DNA of 64,000 bases, taken from contig NZ_VFPH01000001.1 in NCBI RefSeq assembly GCF_006717045.1, positions 1,054,001-1,118,000 on the forward strand, in the 5' to 3' direction. The notes under the pieces are model-generated. The model had not been told where the DNA came from. It was given only the letters and a program-made list of their open reading frames with translations, and ran no database searches. This document shows positions 36,172 to 44,062 of this stretch, one piece after another (position 1 is the first letter of the stretch; each line of letters starts with the position of its first letter). The DNA comes from Pseudonocardia cypriaca (lineage in GTDB: Bacteria; Actinomycetota; Actinomycetes; Mycobacteriales; Pseudonocardiaceae). The position numbers and the translations under genes were made by a program.

Positions 36172-36789
36172 GTGACGAACGCCGTGGAGGCACCCGCCGC
36201 CGATCCGGAACCGCTCACCCGGCGCACGCGCAAGCGCAACGAGCGGCGAGATCGCGTGTTCGCGGCGGCGATCGAGCTGTTCACCGAGCGGGGCTACGAC
36301 GAGACGTCGATGGACGACGTCGCCGCACGTGCGGGCCTCGCCCGCACCACCGTCTTCAACCACTACTCGCGGAAGGTCCTCTTCCTCGAGGACTGGGCGC
36401 AGCGCCGCCGCTTGCGCGCGGCCAGGTCGTTCGCAGAGCGCGCCCCGGACGCCGCGTCCGTGCAGGACGTCCTCGGCACGTACCTCGCCGCGCTGGCGGC
36501 GCTGAACGAGGACAGCCGTGCCGAGACCGCCGCGATCATGCCGCTCGCCCTGCGCTACACCGACGTGATGGTCGACCACCCGCTCGGCGGCGATCTCGCC
36601 CAGCTGATCGTCGACTCACGGGCGCGGCTGCGACCGGGCGCCGACCCGCTCTGGGTGGGACGGCTGATCGCTCTCGGCTACTTCTCGGCGGTCAGTCGGT
36701 GGATCACCGCCGAACCCCCGCCGTTCGGCCTCGCCGACGAGCTCGCGTCGCTGCTCGACACCGTGCTGATCGGAGCGCTACCCCGCTGA
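36172..36789 (+). CDS. TetR family regulator of the CoA-ligase operon
   Basis: 205 residues: HTH RVFAAAIELFTERGYDETSMDDVAARAGLARTTVFNHYSRK, followed by a helical ligand domain. GTG 36172 is the first start after the divergent operator repeats; the long open frame upstream is antisense shadow. Placed back to back with the CoA ligase operon it probably represses, perhaps responding to the acyl-CoA product, as many actinobacterial TetR proteins do. A weak GGGG ribosome site precedes the start. Confidence 0.92.
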   Translation: MTNAVEAPAADPEPLTRRTRKRNERRDRVFAAAIELFTERGYDETSMDDVAARAGLARTTVFNHYSRKVLFLEDWAQRRRLRAARSFAERAPDAASVQDVLGTYLAALAALNEDSRAETAAIMPLALRYTDVMVDHPLGGDLAQLIVDSRARLRPGADPLWVGRLIALGYFSAVSRWITAEPPPFGLADELASLLDTVLIGALPR

Positions 36790-36831
36790 CTGCCGCACCG
36801 CAGAACGCCGCGCTCCCGCGGCCCGCGGGCG

Positions 36832-37314
36832 TCATTCGAGACGGGACCCCAGGTCTCGGGCCATCCAGCCGGGCGTGTCGAAGCGCACGGGCTGTGCTCC
36901 GACCAGTGACGTCAGGTGGGTCTCGAACGTCTCGAAAGCACCGGCGCCGATCTTCTGGGACCACTGCTCGCGCAGCCCGTCGAAGATCTCCTCGCCGGTG
37001 TGCAGGACTTCCAGCCCGAGCTCGGTCACCTGCAGGCGTTTGCGCCGGGCGTCGCGCGGATCCGGCTCGCGGGACACGTATCCGCGTTCCTGGAGCACCG
37101 CGATCGTCCGTGCCGCTGACTGCTTGGAGATCGAGAGGCTGCGACCCAGTTCGGACGCGGTGTCGGCGCCCGCGGCGATCGCGCGCATGGCGAAGTCGTG
37201 CACGGGGCGCACGTCGTCGAAGCCGCGGCGGGACAGCTCGGTGATCGCGGCGTCGACCAGGGTGCGGAAGCCGCCGAGCAGCGACAGGGCCAGATCGGCG
37301 CCGGACCGGGACAC
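36832..37314 (-). CDS. MarR family regulator
   Basis: 160 residues: winged helix with TASELGRSLSISKQSAARTIAVLQERGYVSREPDPRDARRKRLQVTELG in order, flanked by dimerisation helices. Divergent from an alpha/beta hydrolase gene with a 15-base perfect inverted repeat between them, the probable operator. GTG 37314 has no strong ribosome site, so the exact start is uncertain. The stop is 42 bases from the convergent TetR stop. It probably derepresses the hydrolase when a phenolic or epoxide-like ligand binds. Confidence 0.93.
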   Translation of the reverse strand: MSRSGADLALSLLGGFRTLVDAAITELSRRGFDDVRPVHDFAMRAIAAGADTASELGRSLSISKQSAARTIAVLQERGYVSREPDPRDARRKRLQVTELGLEVLHTGEEIFDGLREQWSQKIGAGAFETFETHLTSLVGAQPVRFDTPGWMARDLGSRLE

Positions 37315-37345
37315 GGACGAAGGGTACGGCGGCGCCTGTACAGAA

Positions 37346-37383
37346 GACAGTCTGGGTGTCTATCGTTCGACACCCAGACTGTC
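37346..37383. promoter_or_regulatory. 15-bp perfect inverted repeat, MarR operator
   Basis: GACAGTCTGGGTGTC, TATCGTTC, GACACCCAGACTGTC: arms match at all 15 positions around an 8-base centre. Each arm is itself a GACA...TGTC quasi-palindrome. It ends 15 bases before the hydrolase start. Confidence 0.85.
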
Positions 37384-37398
37384 GAATTTGGAGGAGCC

Positions 37399-38286
37399 AT
37401 GGTCATCGCGCCGGTCGGTGAGACGGTGTCGGGTGTCGAGCACCATCGGGTCGAGGTCAACGGCACGGCTCTGCACTACGTGTCAGCGGGTACGAGCGGA
37501 TCTCCGATCCTGCTGGTCCACGGGTTCCCCGAGACGTGGTGGGCCTTCCGCGAGGTCATCCCGCTGCTCGCGGCGGACCATCGGGTCTTCGCGGTCGACC
37601 TGCGCGGTTTCGGCGACTCCGACAACCAGCCGGGCGACTACGGCAGCGCGGCCGCGGCCGAGGATCTCCACCAGCTGATCGCGCACCTGGGTGTGGGGCC
37701 GGTGCACCTGGTCGGGCAGGACATCAGCGGGGCGACGGTCCTCCGCCTGGCCGCCACCCATCCGCAGGACGTGGCCGGCCTCGTCGGGATCGAGATGGGA
37801 CTTCCCGGCTTCGGTCTCGAGGCGCTGGCGGACGTCACCCGGGGCGGCACCTGGTACATCGGCGTGCTGGCCGCCCCCGGCATCCCGGAGATGCTGCTGG
37901 CCGGGCGCGAGCGCGAGTTCTTGGGTGGGTTCGTGTTCACCACGATGAGCGCGACACCCGGTGCGATCACCGACCGCGATGTCGAGGAGTTCGCCCGGAC
38001 CTACTCCCGCCCGAACGGCTGGCGCGGCGCCGGCGGCCTCTACCGGTCGATGCTGCAGGAGGGACCCGAGATCAGGGAGCTCGCCCGGGACCGGGGGCTG
38101 AGCATGCCGGTGCTGGCGGTGGGCGCGGGCGGCGGCTCGTTCACCGCTGACACCCTGGCCCAGGTCGCCAGGGCGCAGGTGCGGACGGTGACGCTGGACG
38201 GCGTCGGGCACTACGCCGCGATGGAAGCTCCCCGCGACGTCGCCGAGGCGATCCTCGACTTCACCGCGAGCGTGGACGCCGCCTGA
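37399..38286 (+). CDS. Alpha/beta hydrolase, epoxide hydrolase/dehalogenase-like
   Basis: 295 residues with the HGFPETW oxyanion motif (41-47), VDLRGFGDSD, and an aspartate nucleophile at 108 in VGQDISG rather than serine, as in epoxide hydrolases and haloalkane/haloacetate dehalogenases. The catalytic histidine is in GVGHYAAMEAP. It probably hydrolyses an epoxide or halogenated acid. ATG 37399 is preceded by GGAGGAGCC. It is controlled by the divergent MarR. Confidence 0.92.
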   Translation: MVIAPVGETVSGVEHHRVEVNGTALHYVSAGTSGSPILLVHGFPETWWAFREVIPLLAADHRVFAVDLRGFGDSDNQPGDYGSAAAAEDLHQLIAHLGVGPVHLVGQDISGATVLRLAATHPQDVAGLVGIEMGLPGFGLEALADVTRGGTWYIGVLAAPGIPEMLLAGREREFLGGFVFTTMSATPGAITDRDVEEFARTYSRPNGWRGAGGLYRSMLQEGPEIRELARDRGLSMPVLAVGAGGGSFTADTLAQVARAQVRTVTLDGVGHYAAMEAPRDVAEAILDFTASVDAA

Positions 38287-38294
38287 CGACGAAC

Positions 38295-38308
38295 GATAAT
38301 CGATTATC
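38295..38308. promoter_or_regulatory. 14-bp perfect palindrome with -10-like element upstream of the PEBP gene
   Basis: GATAATCGATTATC is a perfect 14-base palindrome in an AT-rich island nine bases after the hydrolase stop. TATGAT at 38314-38319 looks like a -10 element, so a dimeric repressor here would block it. The cognate regulator is not adjacent. Confidence 0.6.
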
Positions 38309-38418
38309 CGTGCTATGATCGATGTGTCGGCGGTGCGAGGCGCCGGAATCCCATGACATTCGCGGCCGGGCCTCGCCCGCATGACCGACGACCCACAGCA
38401 CTTCGAGAGGACGACGCG

Positions 38419-38958
38419 ATGAGCGCCAACGACCCCTTCGCCCGCCACCCGGAGGTGGCCTCCTTCACGGTCACCAGCACCACCGTCACCGACGGCGCCG
38501 CCTGGTCGCCCGACCAGTACTCCGGCATCTTCGGCGTCCCGGGCGGGAAGGACATCTCCCCGCAGCTGTCCTGGCACGGCGCCCCGGAAGGCACCAAGAG
38601 CTACGTCGTCACCGTCTACGACCCCGACGCCCCCACCGGGTCCGGGTTCTGGCACTGGGCGGTCGCCGACATCCCTGCCGCCGTCACCGAGCTGCCCGAA
38701 GGCGCAGGCGACGACACCGGCTCGGGCCTGCCCGAGGGCGCCTTCCAGCTGCGCAACGACGCCGGCGCGGCCCGCTTCATCGGCGCCGCGCCGCCGGCCG
38801 GGCACGGGCCCCACCGCTACTTCGTCGCGGTGCACGCCCTCGACGTCGAGTCCATCGGCGTGCCGGCGGACGCCACCCCGGCCGTCCTCGGCTTCACCAT
38901 GTTCGGGCACACCCTCGGCCGCGCGGTCCTGATCGCCACCGGCGAGACCCCCGCCTGA
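38419..38958 (+). CDS. YbhB/YbcL-type phosphatidylethanolamine-binding protein (PEBP)
   Basis: 179 residues of the PEBP fold: DISPQLSWHGAPEGTKSYVVTVYDPDAP, then TGSGFWHWAVADIP and GPHRYFVAVHALD, the conserved ligand-binding motifs. No signal peptide is seen, so it is cytoplasmic. Bacterial members bind small phosphorylated or phenolic ligands; their roles are poorly known. ATG 38419 is preceded by GAGAGG. It has its own promoter with a palindrome and is followed by a strong hairpin, so it is monocistronic. Confidence 0.93.
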   Translation: MSANDPFARHPEVASFTVTSTTVTDGAAWSPDQYSGIFGVPGGKDISPQLSWHGAPEGTKSYVVTVYDPDAPTGSGFWHWAVADIPAAVTELPEGAGDDTGSGLPEGAFQLRNDAGAARFIGAAPPAGHGPHRYFVAVHALDVESIGVPADATPAVLGFTMFGHTLGRAVLIATGETPA

Positions 38959-39013
38959 CCGGCATGTCGGGAGTCATCGACACCACGGAGATCCGTTGCG
39001 GTGGCTCGCGCAG

Positions 39014-39060
39014 GAGGCCGGCCTCGACCAGGGTCATGGGTCGAGGCCGGCCTCGGCCTT
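39014..39060. terminator. Bidirectional hairpin terminator between PEBP and TetR genes
   Basis: GAGGCCGGCCTCGACC (39014-39029) and GGTCGAGGCCGGCCTC (39039-39054) form a perfect 16-base stem with a nine-base loop. GGCCTTT follows. It lies between two convergent genes and can serve both. Confidence 0.85.
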
Positions 39061-39663
39061 TCAGGTCGAAGCCGGTGGGCGCTGCTCTTCTTCGCGGCGG
39101 ACCGTCGGGGCTGACGGCGCGACCGCAGTGCGCAGTTCGGCAGCGGCCTGGGTCACGAGCTCGGAGAGCGGCGCGTCCGGGTCGGTCAGCCACCGGGACG
39201 TGGCCCGCCGGGAGATCACTATCGCCACGTCGATGACGAAGCGTGCTTCGCCGGGCTCGACGCCACGGCGCTCGAGCGCCCGCGCCAGCGCGTCGGCGAT
39301 GTCGGCGAGCTTGATCAGGTCGCGCTCGGCAAGTGCCGGGCTCGCGGCGATCACCGCTGTGCGCCGCAGCAGGAACTCGCGCGGAAAGACCTCGTCGGCG
39401 CTCCCCAGTGCGCTCAGCAGTGCCTCGAACGGCGTGAGCTCCGGATCGGCCGCCTCGACCTGGGCGACGAGGTGGGCCTCCAGCTGGTTGCCGGCGAAGA
39501 GGACTTCCCGCTTGTCGGGGAAGTAGCGGTAGAAGGAGCGCTCCTTCAGGCCGGCGGCACCCGCGATCTGCGCGACCGTGGTGCGCTCGAACCCCTGCGT
39601 CTCGAACAGTTCGAGCGCCGCACGTTCGAGGCGGCCCTGCGCGTCGGCCTCCCATCTCGGCAT
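39061..39663 (-). CDS. TetR family regulator divergent from quinone oxidoreductase
   Basis: 200 residues: HTH ALELFETQGFERTTVAQIAGAAGLKERSFYRYFPDKREVL and a TetR_C domain. Divergent from an NADP-dependent oxidoreductase, with two palindromic sites of the ATGACAGC type in the 84-base gap, so it probably represses itself and that enzyme. Start ATG 39663 lies only 13 bases from the first palindrome. Confidence 0.93.
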   Translation of the reverse strand: MPRWEADAQGRLERAALELFETQGFERTTVAQIAGAAGLKERSFYRYFPDKREVLFAGNQLEAHLVAQVEAADPELTPFEALLSALGSADEVFPREFLLRRTAVIAASPALAERDLIKLADIADALARALERRGVEPGEARFVIDVAIVISRRATSRWLTDPDAPLSELVTQAAAELRTAVAPSAPTVRREEEQRPPAST

Positions 39664-39675
39664 ACCGCCAAGGAT

Positions 39676-39734
39676 ATGACAGCAGAAGCTGTCATCACGG
39701 TGCTACCGTCAATGACAACAGATGCTGTCGTCAT
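39676..39734. promoter_or_regulatory. Two TetR operator palindromes
   Basis: ATGACAGC-AGAA-GCTGTCAT (39676-39695) is perfect over eight-base arms. A second, weaker copy at 39712-39734 keeps ATGAC ... CAG-ATG-CTG ... GTCAT. They lie between the TetR gene and the oxidoreductase start. Confidence 0.78.
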
Positions 39735-39747
39735 GTGGGAGATCGTC

Positions 39748-40701
39748 GTGAAGGCTCTTCAGTTCGACCGGTTCGGGTCCCCGGACGTGATCGCGCTCCG
39801 CGACGTCCCTGCGCCGGAGCCGGCACCCGGCCAGATCCGGATCGCCGTGCGGGCGTGCGGCCTGACCCCGGCCGACTGGCACACGGTCGACGGCCTCCTC
39901 GCCGATCGGCTGCCGCCGCTGCCGCGCGGGCTCGGCTTCGAGATCGCGGGCACCGTCGACGCGCTCGGTGCGGGCGTCACCGGCGTCGAGATCGGTGAGA
40001 GCGTGTTCGGTCCGGCGATCTTCGACGGCCCGACGGCAGGAGCCGCCGAGTATGCGCTGATGGCGGCCTGGGCACGCACGCCCGAGGGCGTCACCGCCGA
40101 GCAGGCCGCCGCGCTGCCGATGGCCGCCGAAACGGCGTGGCGCGCGCTCGACGACCTCGGCGTGCAGCCGGGCGAGCTGCTGCTCGTCCACGGCGCGGGC
40201 TCCACCGTCGGTGAAGCGGCCGTACGCTTGGCGCTGCACCGGGGGGTCCGGGTGATCGCCACCGCCGGGCCGACCCGGACCGCCGCTCTGGAAGCGGCCG
40301 GCGCCCGGGTGACCGGCTACGGCGAGGGCATGGCCGAACGCGTCATCGCTCTGGCCGCAGGGCGGGTCGACCGCGCGCTGGACACGGCCCCGACCGGCGG
40401 CCGGGTCGACCGCGCCGACGAGGCGAGCCCGGCCGGTGGCTCGCTGCCGACCCTGATCGAGCTGACCGGCGACCCCGACCGCGTCCTGACCGTCTCGGAC
40501 TTCGCAGCCGCGGCCGAGCTGGGCGCCCGGACCACCCGCATCGACATGCGCTACGAGCGGCTGGGCGAGTTCGCCCGGCTGGCCGGGGAAGGCGTCCTGG
40601 TCGTATCGGTCGCCCGCACCTACACCCTCGACCAGATCCAGGAGGCGGCCAAGCTCAGCCGGTCCCGCCGGCCCGGCGGCAAGCTCGTCCTCGTCCTGTG
40701 A
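39748..40701 (+). CDS. Zinc-independent NADP-dependent alcohol dehydrogenase/quinone oxidoreductase (MDR family)
   Basis: 317 residues of the medium-chain reductase superfamily: N-terminal GroES-like domain (VKALQFDRFGSPDVI, CGLTPADWH, GFEIAGTVDALG) and a Rossmann domain with HGAGSTVGEAAVRLAL. No structural-zinc cysteines are present. A 13-14-residue local duplication begins at GRVDRALDTAPTG and repeats as GRVDRADEASPAGG, lengthening one loop. GTG 39748 is chosen because GGGAG precedes it and the ATG at 39733 sits inside an operator. Induced by the ligand of the divergent TetR. Confidence 0.92.
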   Translation: MKALQFDRFGSPDVIALRDVPAPEPAPGQIRIAVRACGLTPADWHTVDGLLADRLPPLPRGLGFEIAGTVDALGAGVTGVEIGESVFGPAIFDGPTAGAAEYALMAAWARTPEGVTAEQAAALPMAAETAWRALDDLGVQPGELLLVHGAGSTVGEAAVRLALHRGVRVIATAGPTRTAALEAAGARVTGYGEGMAERVIALAAGRVDRALDTAPTGGRVDRADEASPAGGSLPTLIELTGDPDRVLTVSDFAAAAELGARTTRIDMRYERLGEFARLAGEGVLVVSVARTYTLDQIQEAAKLSRSRRPGGKLVLVL

Positions 40702-40743
40702 CCGCCCTGCCTGCCCGGTCCGCGCACACGAAGCTCGGCGCGG

Positions 40744-41766
40744 TCACCGGCGCGCGTCCATCCGCTCCAGCTCGGGAACGACCTGTTCCAGCGCGTAGGG
40801 GATGCTCAGGACGCTGTTGAAGGTGATCGCGGCGCCCGGGAACGGGGGCGTGGTGTAGTCGAAGTAGCTCACCCGTCCGGAGCGGACGACGTCGAGCCGG
40901 TTGTAGATCGGGTCGTCGCGCAGGACCTGCATCGTGTCCGGATCCGAGGTCCACGCCAGCCGGTCGACGTCGAGCAGCTCGAACTCCTCGGCGCTGACCG
41001 TGGCCACGTTGTCCTGCACCCGCGCGCCCAGCCACGGCGGCTCGGTCCTGAAGCCGAGTTCGGCGAAGAACCGGGACTTCGGGTCCTGGGGGGAGAACAC
41101 CTGGTAGGTGCCGCCCTCCGCGGCGGCCATCACCAGCATGGTCAGCTGCGCCCACTGCGGGTGGGCGGCGCGGACCGCGACGAACCTCCGCTCGACGTCG
41201 GCCACGAGGTCCATGGCCTGCTGCTCGCGGCCCAGCGCCCGCCCGGCGGTGAGGGTCATGTCCTGCCACGGGGCACCGAACGGGTCGTACTGCGCCGAGT
41301 GCGCCACGGTCGGCGCGATCTTCGACAGGGTGTCGTACTCGGACCGGTCGAGACCCTCGTACAGGGCCAGGATCAGGTCCGGCCGCAGCGCGGCCACCTT
41401 CTCGAAGTTGATCTCACCGGCGTTCGAGACGATCTCCGGGGTGGGGCCGCTCGCGGCGCCGGTGGCCCACGGGAAGATCGCACCCGGTTGCTCGTTGAAC
41501 CACTCGGTCGTGCCGACCGGCTGCACGCCCAGCGCGAGCACGGGGTCCTGGTCGCTCCAGCCGACGGTCACCACCCGCTGTGGCGGGGCGGTGATGGTGG
41601 TGGACCCGAGGGCGTGGTCGATGGTTACCGGCATCCCGGGAGCTGCCTGCTGCGGGGCCGGCGCTTGCGAGCCCCCGGGTGACTGCGCGGGCCCACCGCA
41701 CGCGGTGACGGCAACGGCCAGCGCGGCGGCGCCTGCGAGCAGGCGCAGGGACATTCGGGAACTCAC
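40744..41766 (-). CDS. Iron-siderophore ABC transporter substrate-binding lipoprotein
   Basis: 340 residues: a signal sequence RLLAGAAALAVAVTACGG with the lipobox cysteine near residue 22, a proline/glutamine-rich linker, then a type III (FecB/FhuD-like) binding domain with RVVTVGWSDQDPVLALGV, FEKVAALRPDLILAL, a helical backbone and VSYFDYTT. It captures ferric siderophore at the membrane. No permease or ATPase is adjacent, so it must share one elsewhere. GTG 41766 follows GAGGAGC; ATG 41754 is the alternative. A weak iron-box-like GAAGGCTAACTTC lies ~110 bases upstream. Confidence 0.92.
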   Translation of the reverse strand: MSSRMSLRLLAGAAALAVAVTACGGPAQSPGGSQAPAPQQAAPGMPVTIDHALGSTTITAPPQRVVTVGWSDQDPVLALGVQPVGTTEWFNEQPGAIFPWATGAASGPTPEIVSNAGEINFEKVAALRPDLILALYEGLDRSEYDTLSKIAPTVAHSAQYDPFGAPWQDMTLTAGRALGREQQAMDLVADVERRFVAVRAAHPQWAQLTMLVMAAAEGGTYQVFSPQDPKSRFFAELGFRTEPPWLGARVQDNVATVSAEEFELLDVDRLAWTSDPDTMQVLRDDPIYNRLDVVRSGRVSYFDYTTPPFPGAAITFNSVLSIPYALEQVVPELERMDARR

Positions 41767-41875
41767 TCTGTGCTCCTCGGGGAACGAGCGGCGAACGACG
41801 TGGAGTGCGTGGGACAGCGCCACCCGCCGGCGTCCAGCGGTCCGACCTGAGACATCCGCACCTCCCTCTCTGAGG

Positions 41876-41888
41876 GAAGGCTAACTTC
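41876..41888. promoter_or_regulatory. Weak IdeR/DmdR iron-box-like site
   Basis: GAAGGCTAACTTC resembles half of the actinobacterial iron box (TTAGGTTAGGCTAACCTAA type) and has GAAG/CTTC symmetry. The match is partial; position upstream of an iron-siderophore lipoprotein is the main support. Confidence 0.35.
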
Positions 41889-42013
41889 AATCGGTTGGCC
41901 GGACGGAGTGCTCGGCATCACGCGGGCAGTGGGCAGGTGAAGATCCACGGCCGCTCGTCCCACCCGGAAAGCCACCATGTTTCCGCCCGACTCCGGCGAG
42001 GGTGGCGTTTCCG

Positions 42014-42664
42014 CTACTTCTCGCCGCAGTAGCCGTCGCCGTCGCCGTCGCGCTCTCCCGGCCTGCACGGGTGCCCGCTGTTCCCGGTGCGGGGCTTGGT
42101 GCCCGAGTCGTCACGATCGCTCTCCGGCTCCGGCTCCGGCTCCGGCTCGGGTTCGGGCTCGGGCGCCGGTCGCGGCGCCGGAGTCGTGGTGGTGGCCACC
42201 GGGCGGCGGGTCGTCGTGGTCGGGGGCCCCGCGGCCGAGGGCTTCGTGGTCGTGACCACCGGAGCAGCGGCCGCGAGCGGCGGCGTCGTCAGGGCCGGTG
42301 TGGTGGTCGGAGGCGCTGACGTGGTCGGCACGACGACATCCGCGACGGCCACGGGGGCGCTCGGAGTGGACGCGGGTGCCGGACCGACGATCAGGCCCAT
42401 GATCACGAACGTGGCCAGCGATCCACCGGCCGCCAGCGGGAGCACGACCCGACGGCGGCGCCGCACACCGGTCTGCGGGCGCGTGAATCCGGTCAGCAAC
42501 AGGGCCACCGCGACCCAGAGGGTCAGCGGCCACAGGAGCGCAGCTACCAGACCGAGGACGATGCCGACCACGACCCACTTCCGCTGCCCCCGGTACCGCT
42601 TCGCGAACAGCACGGGATACAGGACGGCCGTCAGTGCCGCGCCGATCAGGTAGAAAGCCGTCAT
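42014..42664 (-). CDS. Membrane protein with Thr/Pro linker, EP repeat and Excalibur-like C-terminus
   Basis: 216 residues. Three hydrophobic segments lie before residue ~115, followed by a Thr/Pro/Ala-rich region (VPTTSAPPTTTP ...), seven EP dipeptides, and a C-terminal GHPCRPGERDGDGDGYCGEK. The last part resembles the Excalibur calcium-binding domain (DxDxDG loop with flanking cysteines) of secreted actinobacterial proteins. The linker and tail are probably outside the cell and span the wall. Start ATG 42664 with GGGAC upstream is plausible; the frame is open to 42763. No functional partner is adjacent. Confidence 0.8.
   Translation of the reverse strand: MTAFYLIGAALTAVLYPVLFAKRYRGQRKWVVVGIVLGLVAALLWPLTLWVAVALLLTGFTRPQTGVRRRRRVVLPLAAGGSLATFVIMGLIVGPAPASTPSAPVAVADVVVPTTSAPPTTTPALTTPPLAAAAPVVTTTKPSAAGPPTTTTRRPVATTTTPAPRPAPEPEPEPEPEPEPESDRDDSGTKPRTGNSGHPCRPGERDGDGDGYCGEK
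42122..42164 (-). repeat. Hexanucleotide EP-coding repeat
   Basis: About seven tandem hexamers (GAGCCG and variants on the coding strand) encode alternating Glu-Pro in the linker of the membrane protein at 42014-42664. Such an array can change length by slippage. Confidence 0.85.
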
Positions 42665-42858
42665 CGAGTGGTCCCGTCCCGCGAGGTGAGCGTGCTGCAT
42701 CCCGGCTGCTTCGGCACAACCGCGGAGGGGAGCGCTCGCGGTGCCGACGCCGTGCACCGACACCTCGGCACCCGGGTTCGCGGTGTTACCGAGCCGTCTC
42801 GCGCGGTGACCGGCAGCGGGATGCCGGTCGGGGCGGGCTGCGCGGCACTCGGCGAGGG

Positions 42859-44049
42859 TCAGCGAGGGACGCGGGGCGTCGACGCCGCGGTCGCGTCATC
42901 GCCCACGATGGTGTCGGCGACCCAGTCGGCGATGAACGTGCTGACGTGGGGGAGGTGGTCCAGGCCGATGTGCTCGGTCGCACCCTCCTCGGGGGTGAAG
43001 ATCCGCAGCTCGCGCGCGGGGCTGTTGACCGCCTGCTCGTAGGAGCGGTGGGCGTACTCGAGAGGGATCTGGCGGTCGTTGGCGCCGTGGGCGACGAGGA
43101 ACGGGACCCGGATGCGCTCGACGACACCGTCGAGGTGGACACCGTCGGCGAACTCGATGAAGGCGTCGAGGTCGTCGTGTCCCCACACCCACAGCACGTG
43201 TTCCCAATAGTGGGGGACGGGCCGCTCGCCCTCGCGTTCGAGGCGTCGCCGCTGGACCGCGCCCCAGTTGTGGTTCGCGCCCCATGCCACGCACAGGGCG
43301 AACCGCTCCTCGAAGGCGGCGGCGCGGGGGGCGTAGTAGCCGCCGAGCGACCAGCCGACGATGCCGATGCGGGCGGGGTCGACGTCGTCGCGGGTCTCCA
43401 GCCAGTCGACGGCGGCGCTCGCCCACGCTTCGGCGTCGATACGGGCGTGCAGGTCCTGGAGGCGCAGCGCTTCGCCGGTGCCGGGCTGGTCGAGCATCAG
43501 GCAGGAGATGCCGCGGGCGGCGAGCTCCGCCCAGTGGCTCGACGAGTACATGTGCTCCTTCGTCGAGTCCAGCCCGTTGACCATGACGACGACCGGGGCC
43601 GGCCCGTCGTCGGTTGCCGGGGCGGCGCTGAAGTAGGCCGGCAGCGTGGTGTCCTCGTACGGGATCGCCACGCGGGTGATCCGGGGGTCGCGCAGGTCGA
43701 ACGACCTCTGCGCCAGGTCCAGCACCCGGCGGTAGGTGGGGAGCCGGTTCGGGTCGGACCGGGCGAGCATCCGTTCGGCCTGGCAGAGGTAGTTGGTGGC
43801 GCGGAAGTACAGCTGCCCGGCGGTGCGGGTGTGCCCGACCTTCTCGGCGTCCTCGGCCTGTGTGACGAGCTGGTCGGTGAGCGCGGTCCAGGATCGGAGG
43901 AAGTCGGGGGTACCGGCGTCCTCGCCGCGGGCGGCGGCCTCGCGAATGGGTCGGCAGGCGCGGTCGACCTCGTCGATCAGGCCGCCGCTGTTGAGTGCCG
44001 CGACGACCCCCAGGTTCCACACGTAGTTGCCGGGGAAGTACTCGAACAC
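42859..44049 (-). CDS. Alpha/beta hydrolase of the dihydroxypseudooxynicotine hydrolase/FrsA type
   Basis: 396 residues: an all-helical N-terminal cap (~1-120) typical of 2,6-dihydroxypseudooxynicotine hydrolase relatives, then an alpha/beta hydrolase core with VVVMVNGLDSTKE, nucleophile S234 in GWSLGGYY, and the late histidine in EHIGLDHLP. The named relative cleaves a C-C bond in an aromatic ketone. In this cluster it may split the ring-fission product or a side-chain ketone. It lies 13 bases after an FAH-family gene on the same strand and ends the meta-cleavage operon. Confidence 0.9.
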   Translation of the reverse strand: MFEYFPGNYVWNLGVVAALNSGGLIDEVDRACRPIREAAARGEDAGTPDFLRSWTALTDQLVTQAEDAEKVGHTRTAGQLYFRATNYLCQAERMLARSDPNRLPTYRRVLDLAQRSFDLRDPRITRVAIPYEDTTLPAYFSAAPATDDGPAPVVVMVNGLDSTKEHMYSSSHWAELAARGISCLMLDQPGTGEALRLQDLHARIDAEAWASAAVDWLETRDDVDPARIGIVGWSLGGYYAPRAAAFEERFALCVAWGANHNWGAVQRRRLEREGERPVPHYWEHVLWVWGHDDLDAFIEFADGVHLDGVVERIRVPFLVAHGANDRQIPLEYAHRSYEQAVNSPARELRIFTPEEGATEHIGLDHLPHVSTFIADWVADTIVGDDATAASTPRVPR

Positions 44050-44062
44050 GGGATGTCCTCTC

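Noticed and set aside
33254..36193. Single 979-residue minus-strand reading covering MFS and CoA ligase regions
   Set aside because: The real CoA ligase is in another frame; only the portion from 34507 downward has MFS sequence, with a ribosome site before ATG 34507.
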